Of a DNA stretch of 33,769 bases, positions 30,757 through 33,769 are shown piece by piece. The position numbers and the translations under genes were made by a program. Numbering within the stretch: position 1 is the first letter of the stretch; each line of letters starts with the position of its first letter. Origin of the DNA: Alistipes sp. (GTDB lineage: Bacteria > Bacteroidota > Bacteroidia > Bacteroidales > Rikenellaceae); assembly GCA_020026435.1 (NCBI GenBank), contig JAHHQK010000022.1, positions 1 through 33,769 on the forward strand. The letters run 5' to 3'. The notes below the pieces were generated by a model. That model was not told where the DNA came from, ran no database searches, and was given only the letters and a program-made list of their open reading frames with translations.

Positions 30757-32370
30757 TTAGTGTCTGAACTCATCAAAAAAGTCGTTACCCTTGTCATCGA
30801 CGATGATGAATGCCGGGAAGTTCTCGACATAGATCTTGCGCACGGCCTCCATACCCAGCTCGGGGAAGTCGACCACCTCGACCGACTTGATCGAGTTGCG
30901 GGCCAGGATCGCTGCCGGACCGCCGATCGAACCCAGGTAGAACCCGCCGTGCTTCTGACAAGCGTCGGTCACCTGCTTCGAGCGGTTGCCCTTGGCCACC
31001 ATCACCATCGAACCTCCGTGATCCTGGAACAGGTCAACGTAGGGGTCCATACGTCCGGCCGTCGTCGGGCCGAACGATCCCGAAGCCATTCCGTCCGGAG
31101 TCTTGGCCGGGCCGGCATAGTAGATCGGGTGTTTCTTGAAGTATTCGGGCATCGGTTTGCCCTCGTCGAGCATCTGCTTGATGCGGGCGTGGGCAATGTC
31201 ACGTGCCACAATAAGCGTACCACGAAGGTTCAGACGCGTCTTGGGCGGGTACTGCGTCAGGATGGCGCGCACCTTGTCCATACCCTCGTCCAGGTCGATG
31301 TCGACGGCCGGGGTCATTGACGGCGACTCGGCCGGCAGGAAGCGGGCAGGATTCTTCTCCAGCTGCTCGAGGAAGATTCCCTCGGGCGTGATCTTGGCAC
31401 GGATGTTACGGTCGGCCGAGCAGCTCACGCCGATACCCACGGGGCACGAAGCCGCGTGGCGCGGGCCACGGATCACACGTACGTCGTGTACGTAGTACTT
31501 GCCGCCGAACTGGGCGCCGATACCGCTCTCGCGGCAGATCTTCAGCACCTTCTCCTCCCACTCCAGGTCGCGGAAATAGTGACCCGTCTCGTCGCCGTGG
31601 GTGGGCAGCTCGTCCAGATAACCGGCCGAAGCCTTCTTGACGGTGGCCAGACACGTCTCGGCCGAAGTACCGCCGATGCAGAGTGCCAGGTGGTAGGGCG
31701 GGCAGGCCGAAGTACCCAGATCCATCAGGTGATCCTTGATGAACTTGGTCAGCGAAGCCTCGTTGAGCAGGGCCTTGGTCTGCTGGTAGAGGAAGCTCTT
31801 GTTGGCCGAGCCGCCGCCCTTGGTGATGAAGAGGAATTCGTACTCCATACCGGGTTTGCCGGCGTAGATGTCGATCTGTGCGGGCAGGTTGGTGGCCGAG
31901 TTCTTCTCCTCGATCATCGAGAAGGGAACGACCTGCGAAAAGCGCAGGTTGTTATTCTTATAGGTCTCATAGACACCTTTGGCGATATGTTTGGCATCGT
32001 CGGCGCCCGTATATACATCCTCACCCTTGTGAGCCATGCAGATGGCCGTACCGGTATCCTGGCAGGTCGGCAGCTGGCGGTCGGCAGCCACCGTCTGGTT
32101 CAGCAGCATGGTGTATGCCACGAACTTGTCGTTGTCGCTGGCCTCGGGATCATCCAGGATGTTGCGCAGTTTCTGGAGGTGCGATGCGCGCAGGTAGAAC
32201 GACACATCGGTATAGGCAGCCTCGGCAAGAAGCTCCAGACCTTTGGGGTCCACCTTCAAAACTTTGCGACCGTCGCAGTCCACGACTTTCACATAATCCT
32301 TCGTCAAAAGACGGTACTCGGTTTTGTCCTCGCCGACGGGATACGGCTCTTGATAGATAAAATCTGCCAT
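30757..32370 (-). CDS. Fumarate hydratase, class I (iron-sulfur)
   Basis: Interconverts fumarate and malate with an oxygen-sensitive 4Fe-4S cluster. The 537-residue single-chain product has the N-terminal alpha domain with PTCQDTGTAI (C103) and GTSACPPYHLALCIGGTSAE (C223), then HAASCPVGIGVSCSADRN (C317 by spacing to the FumA ligands). The C-terminal beta domain contains LNLRGTLIVARDIAHAR, IYYAGPAKTPDGMASGSFGP and KGNRSKQV. Length matches FumA/FumB. In an anaerobe it would run in the malate-to-fumarate direction of the reductive branch that feeds fumarate reductase and menaquinol. The batD/batE genes downstream are linked to oxygen tolerance, an interesting neighbour for an oxygen-labile enzyme. 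Confidence 0.96.
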   Translation of the reverse strand: MADFIYQEPYPVGEDKTEYRLLTKDYVKVVDCDGRKVLKVDPKGLELLAEAAYTDVSFYLRASHLQKLRNILDDPEASDNDKFVAYTMLLNQTVAADRQLPTCQDTGTAICMAHKGEDVYTGADDAKHIAKGVYETYKNNNLRFSQVVPFSMIEEKNSATNLPAQIDIYAGKPGMEYEFLFITKGGGSANKSFLYQQTKALLNEASLTKFIKDHLMDLGTSACPPYHLALCIGGTSAETCLATVKKASAGYLDELPTHGDETGHYFRDLEWEEKVLKICRESGIGAQFGGKYYVHDVRVIRGPRHAASCPVGIGVSCSADRNIRAKITPEGIFLEQLEKNPARFLPAESPSMTPAVDIDLDEGMDKVRAILTQYPPKTRLNLRGTLIVARDIAHARIKQMLDEGKPMPEYFKKHPIYYAGPAKTPDGMASGSFGPTTAGRMDPYVDLFQDHGGSMVMVAKGNRSKQVTDACQKHGGFYLGSIGGPAAILARNSIKSVEVVDFPELGMEAVRKIYVENFPAFIIVDDKGNDFFDEFRH

Positions 32371-32417
32371 GATTGTGATGTTTATGTTTTTGTGTTAGAT
32401 TTCACGGTTTAACAAGG

Positions 32418-32449
32418 CAAAAATACAAAAAACAATCCGGATTGCACAA
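32418..32449 (-). promoter_or_regulatory. Fumarase promoter (-33 TTG / -7 TATTTTTG)
   Basis: On the minus strand TTG at 32449-32447 and TATTTTTG at 32425-32418 are 21 bases apart. The leader to the start codon is about 40 bases. Confidence 0.68.
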
Positions 32450-32509
32450 CTTTTTCGAGGACTCTGTTATTTTTCTCACAGGAATAATCAATTTCTTTAG
32501 AATTTTTAT

Positions 32510-32517
32510 TAATTTTG
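32510..32517 (+). promoter_or_regulatory. fba promoter -7 element
   Basis: TAATTTTG matches TAnnTTTG exactly in a very AT-rich region, 66 bases before the start. No TTG sits at the usual -33 distance. Confidence 0.65.
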
Positions 32518-32583
32518 CACGGTTTCCAAAGAAACCGCCCCGAATTCAGAAGAACAACAATTTACACATAAAATTATATCATT

Positions 32584-33579
32584 ATGGTATCGTACAAAGA
32601 TTTGGGTTTGGTCAACACCCGTGAGATGTTTGCCAAAGCAATCAAAGGCGGTTACGCAATCCCCGCTTTCAACTTCAACAACATGGAGCAGCTCCAGGCC
32701 ATCGTTTCGGCTTGCGTCGAGTGCTCGTCGCCCGTAATCCTCCAGGTTTCGTCTGGTGCCCGCAAGTATGCCAACCAGACGCTGCTGCGTTACATGGCTC
32801 AGGGTGCCGTTGAGTATGCCAAGGAGCTGGGCAAGAACATTCCGATCTGTCTGCACCTGGACCACGGTAACTCGTTCGAGCTCTGCAAGAGCTGCATCGA
32901 CATGGGCTTCTCGTCGGTGATGATCGACGGTTCGGCTCTGCCCTACGAGGAGAACGTTGCCCTGACCAAGAAGGTCGTTGAGTACGCACACCAGTTCGAC
33001 GTAACGGTCGAGGGTGAGCTCGGCGTTCTGGCCGGCGTGGAGGACGAGGTAGCTGCCGAGGTTTCGCACTACACCGACCCCAAAGACGTGATCGACTTCG
33101 TATCGAAGACCGGTGTTGACTCGCTGGCCATCTCGATCGGTACCTCGCACGGTGCCAACAAGTTCACGCCCGAGCAGTGCACCCGCAATGAAGAGGGTAT
33201 CCTCGTTCCGCCCGAGTTGCGTTTCGACATCCTCGCCGAGATCGAGAAGCAGCTCCCCAACTTCCCCATCGTACTCCACGGTTCGTCGTCCGTTCCCCAG
33301 GAGTATGTCAAGATCATCAACGCAAACGGTGGTGCACTGAAGGATGCCGTAGGTATTCCCGAAGAGCAACTGCGTAAGGCTGCCAAGAGCGCCGTCTGCA
33401 AGATCAACATCGACTCGGACGGTCGTCTGGCCATGACCGCTGCCGTACGTAAGATCTTCGTTGAGAAACCCGCCGAGTTCGACCCCCGCAAGTACCTGGG
33501 CCCCGCTCGTGACGAGTTGAAGAAGCTCTATATGCACAAGTGCGAGAACGTCCTCGGCTCGGCCGGCAAGGCTGAGTAA
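32584..33579 (+). CDS. fba: Class II fructose-bisphosphate aldolase
   Basis: Zinc-dependent glycolytic aldolase, 331 residues. Signatures are PAFNFNNMEQLQAI, the catalytic and zinc region CLHLDHGNSFE (D93, H94), TVEGELGVLAG (E143), SIGTSHGANKF (H189, zinc) and LHGSSSVPQE (H232, zinc). The phosphate-binding INIDSDGRLA follows. The length fits the shorter class IIA/IIB enzymes. Its codons favour those of highly expressed genes (for example GGT, GTT, AAG). It has its own promoter and an unusually strong palindromic terminator. The last 14 codons and stop, with 10 bases beyond, are repeated exactly at the end of the window. Confidence 0.97.
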   Translation: MVSYKDLGLVNTREMFAKAIKGGYAIPAFNFNNMEQLQAIVSACVECSSPVILQVSSGARKYANQTLLRYMAQGAVEYAKELGKNIPICLHLDHGNSFELCKSCIDMGFSSVMIDGSALPYEENVALTKKVVEYAHQFDVTVEGELGVLAGVEDEVAAEVSHYTDPKDVIDFVSKTGVDSLAISIGTSHGANKFTPEQCTRNEEGILVPPELRFDILAEIEKQLPNFPIVLHGSSSVPQEYVKIINANGGALKDAVGIPEEQLRKAAKSAVCKINIDSDGRLAMTAAVRKIFVEKPAEFDPRKYLGPARDELKKLYMHKCENVLGSAGKAE

Positions 33580-33589
33580 GGATTGCTCT
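33535..33589 (+). repeat. First copy of exact 55-bp direct repeat (fba 3' end)
   Basis: These 55 bases cover the last 14 codons of fba, its stop and ten bases beyond. They are identical to 33715-33769. The base before differs (g against a), so the repeat is exactly 55 long, bounded on the right by the window end. Confidence 0.98.
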
Positions 33590-33598
33590 TACTGCGAG

Positions 33599-33635
33599 AA
33601 AAAAGTGGCCTCTCTTAAGAGAGGCCACTTTTTTT
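33599..33635. terminator. fba terminator (perfect palindrome)
   Basis: An uninterrupted 36-base palindrome (33599-33634) with A run on the left and T run on the right, 19 bases after the fba stop. It can act on both strands. Confidence 0.9.
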
Positions 33636-33675
33636 GTGCATATAGCGCTGCGCTCATATAGACAATCCACCCAAA

Positions 33676-33695
33676 CCCTCCTTTGAGAAGGAGGG
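33676..33695. repeat. Intergenic palindrome (CCCTCCTT-TGAG-AAGGAGGG)
   Basis: An 8-bp perfect stem with TGAG loop lies downstream of the fba terminator. It resembles the palindrome at 13247-13265 and may belong to the same dispersed family. Confidence 0.45.
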
Positions 33696-33714
33696 CTTGT
33701 CGCTATCGCTCCGA

Positions 33715-33769
33715 CACAAGTGCGAGAACGTCCTCGGCTCGGCCGGCAAGGCTGAGTAAGGATTGCTCT
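33715..33769 (+). repeat. Second copy of exact 55-bp repeat, at the window end
   Basis: Identical to 33535-33589, 180 bases downstream. It carries a fragment of the fba C-terminus with stop codon but no upstream part. Because it is exactly 55 bases and ends with the window, an assembly-graph k-mer junction is the simplest explanation. A true tandem duplication is the alternative. Confidence 0.95.

Noticed and set aside
1..33769. CRISPR arrays, insertion sequences, prophage or integrase genes
   Set aside because: None seen: no regularly spaced repeats, no transposase or integrase motifs, and codon and base use are uniform across the genes.

Overview
The window looks like part of a high-GC Bacteroidales genome, most likely Alistipes or another Rikenellaceae member. 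That placement rests on sequence style and gene content, not on a database search. Most transcription units start at a TAnnTTTG element, the Bacteroidetes sigma -7 box. Start codons lack Shine-Dalgarno sequences and sit behind A-rich leaders. The gene set also fits: LysO split over two genes, BatD/BatE, DUF4837, class I fumarase, class II aldolase, and a menF-D-B-C-E operon. Coding DNA is GC-rich and promoters are short AT-rich islands.

Layout from left to right. 1-91: 3' end of a tRNA-Glu(CTC) and its terminator. 92-702: a C-rich, gene-free gap. 771-1528: rplS (-) with a long leader, divergent from surE (+). 1529-4245: surE, then a two-gene histidine kinase/response regulator operon with its own promoter and a 230-nt leader. 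4446-5703: a promoter, a small upstream ORF, a hairpin, then the two halves of a LysO-type lysine exporter. 5740-8362 (-): cardiolipin synthase and a DUF4837 lipoprotein. 8630-11453 (+): NodB-type deacetylase, EF-P and an S41-family peptidase. 11596-14905 (-): prfC and nadB. 14947-17957 (+): queA, then a second promoter/small ORF/hairpin leader in front of a MATE exporter. 18101-23901 (-): the menaquinone operon. 24071-26948 (+): a solitary secreted GH3 enzyme. 27266-32449 (-): fumarase, batD, batE, recR. 32510-33634 (+): class II fructose-bisphosphate aldolase. The window ends in an exact 55-bp copy of the aldolase gene's 3' end.

The content is mostly housekeeping: translation (L19, EF-P, RF3, QueA, tRNA), central carbon metabolism (fumarase, aldolase), NAD and menaquinone synthesis, recombination (RecR) and envelope functions (Cls, Bat proteins, lipoprotein, deacetylase). 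I see no CRISPR array, prophage, transposase or secondary-metabolite cluster.

The most interesting unexplained signals are: (1) two transporter leaders, before LysO and before MATE, with the same architecture of promoter, 27-32-codon ORF, a CAYTGG/TCA/GCG element and a GCGGGGC hairpin, with a weaker echo in the rplS leader; (2) the exact 55-bp repeat at the window end, which looks like an assembly-graph junction; (3) an intrinsic terminator inside the men operon; (4) interlocked divergent nadB/queA promoters.
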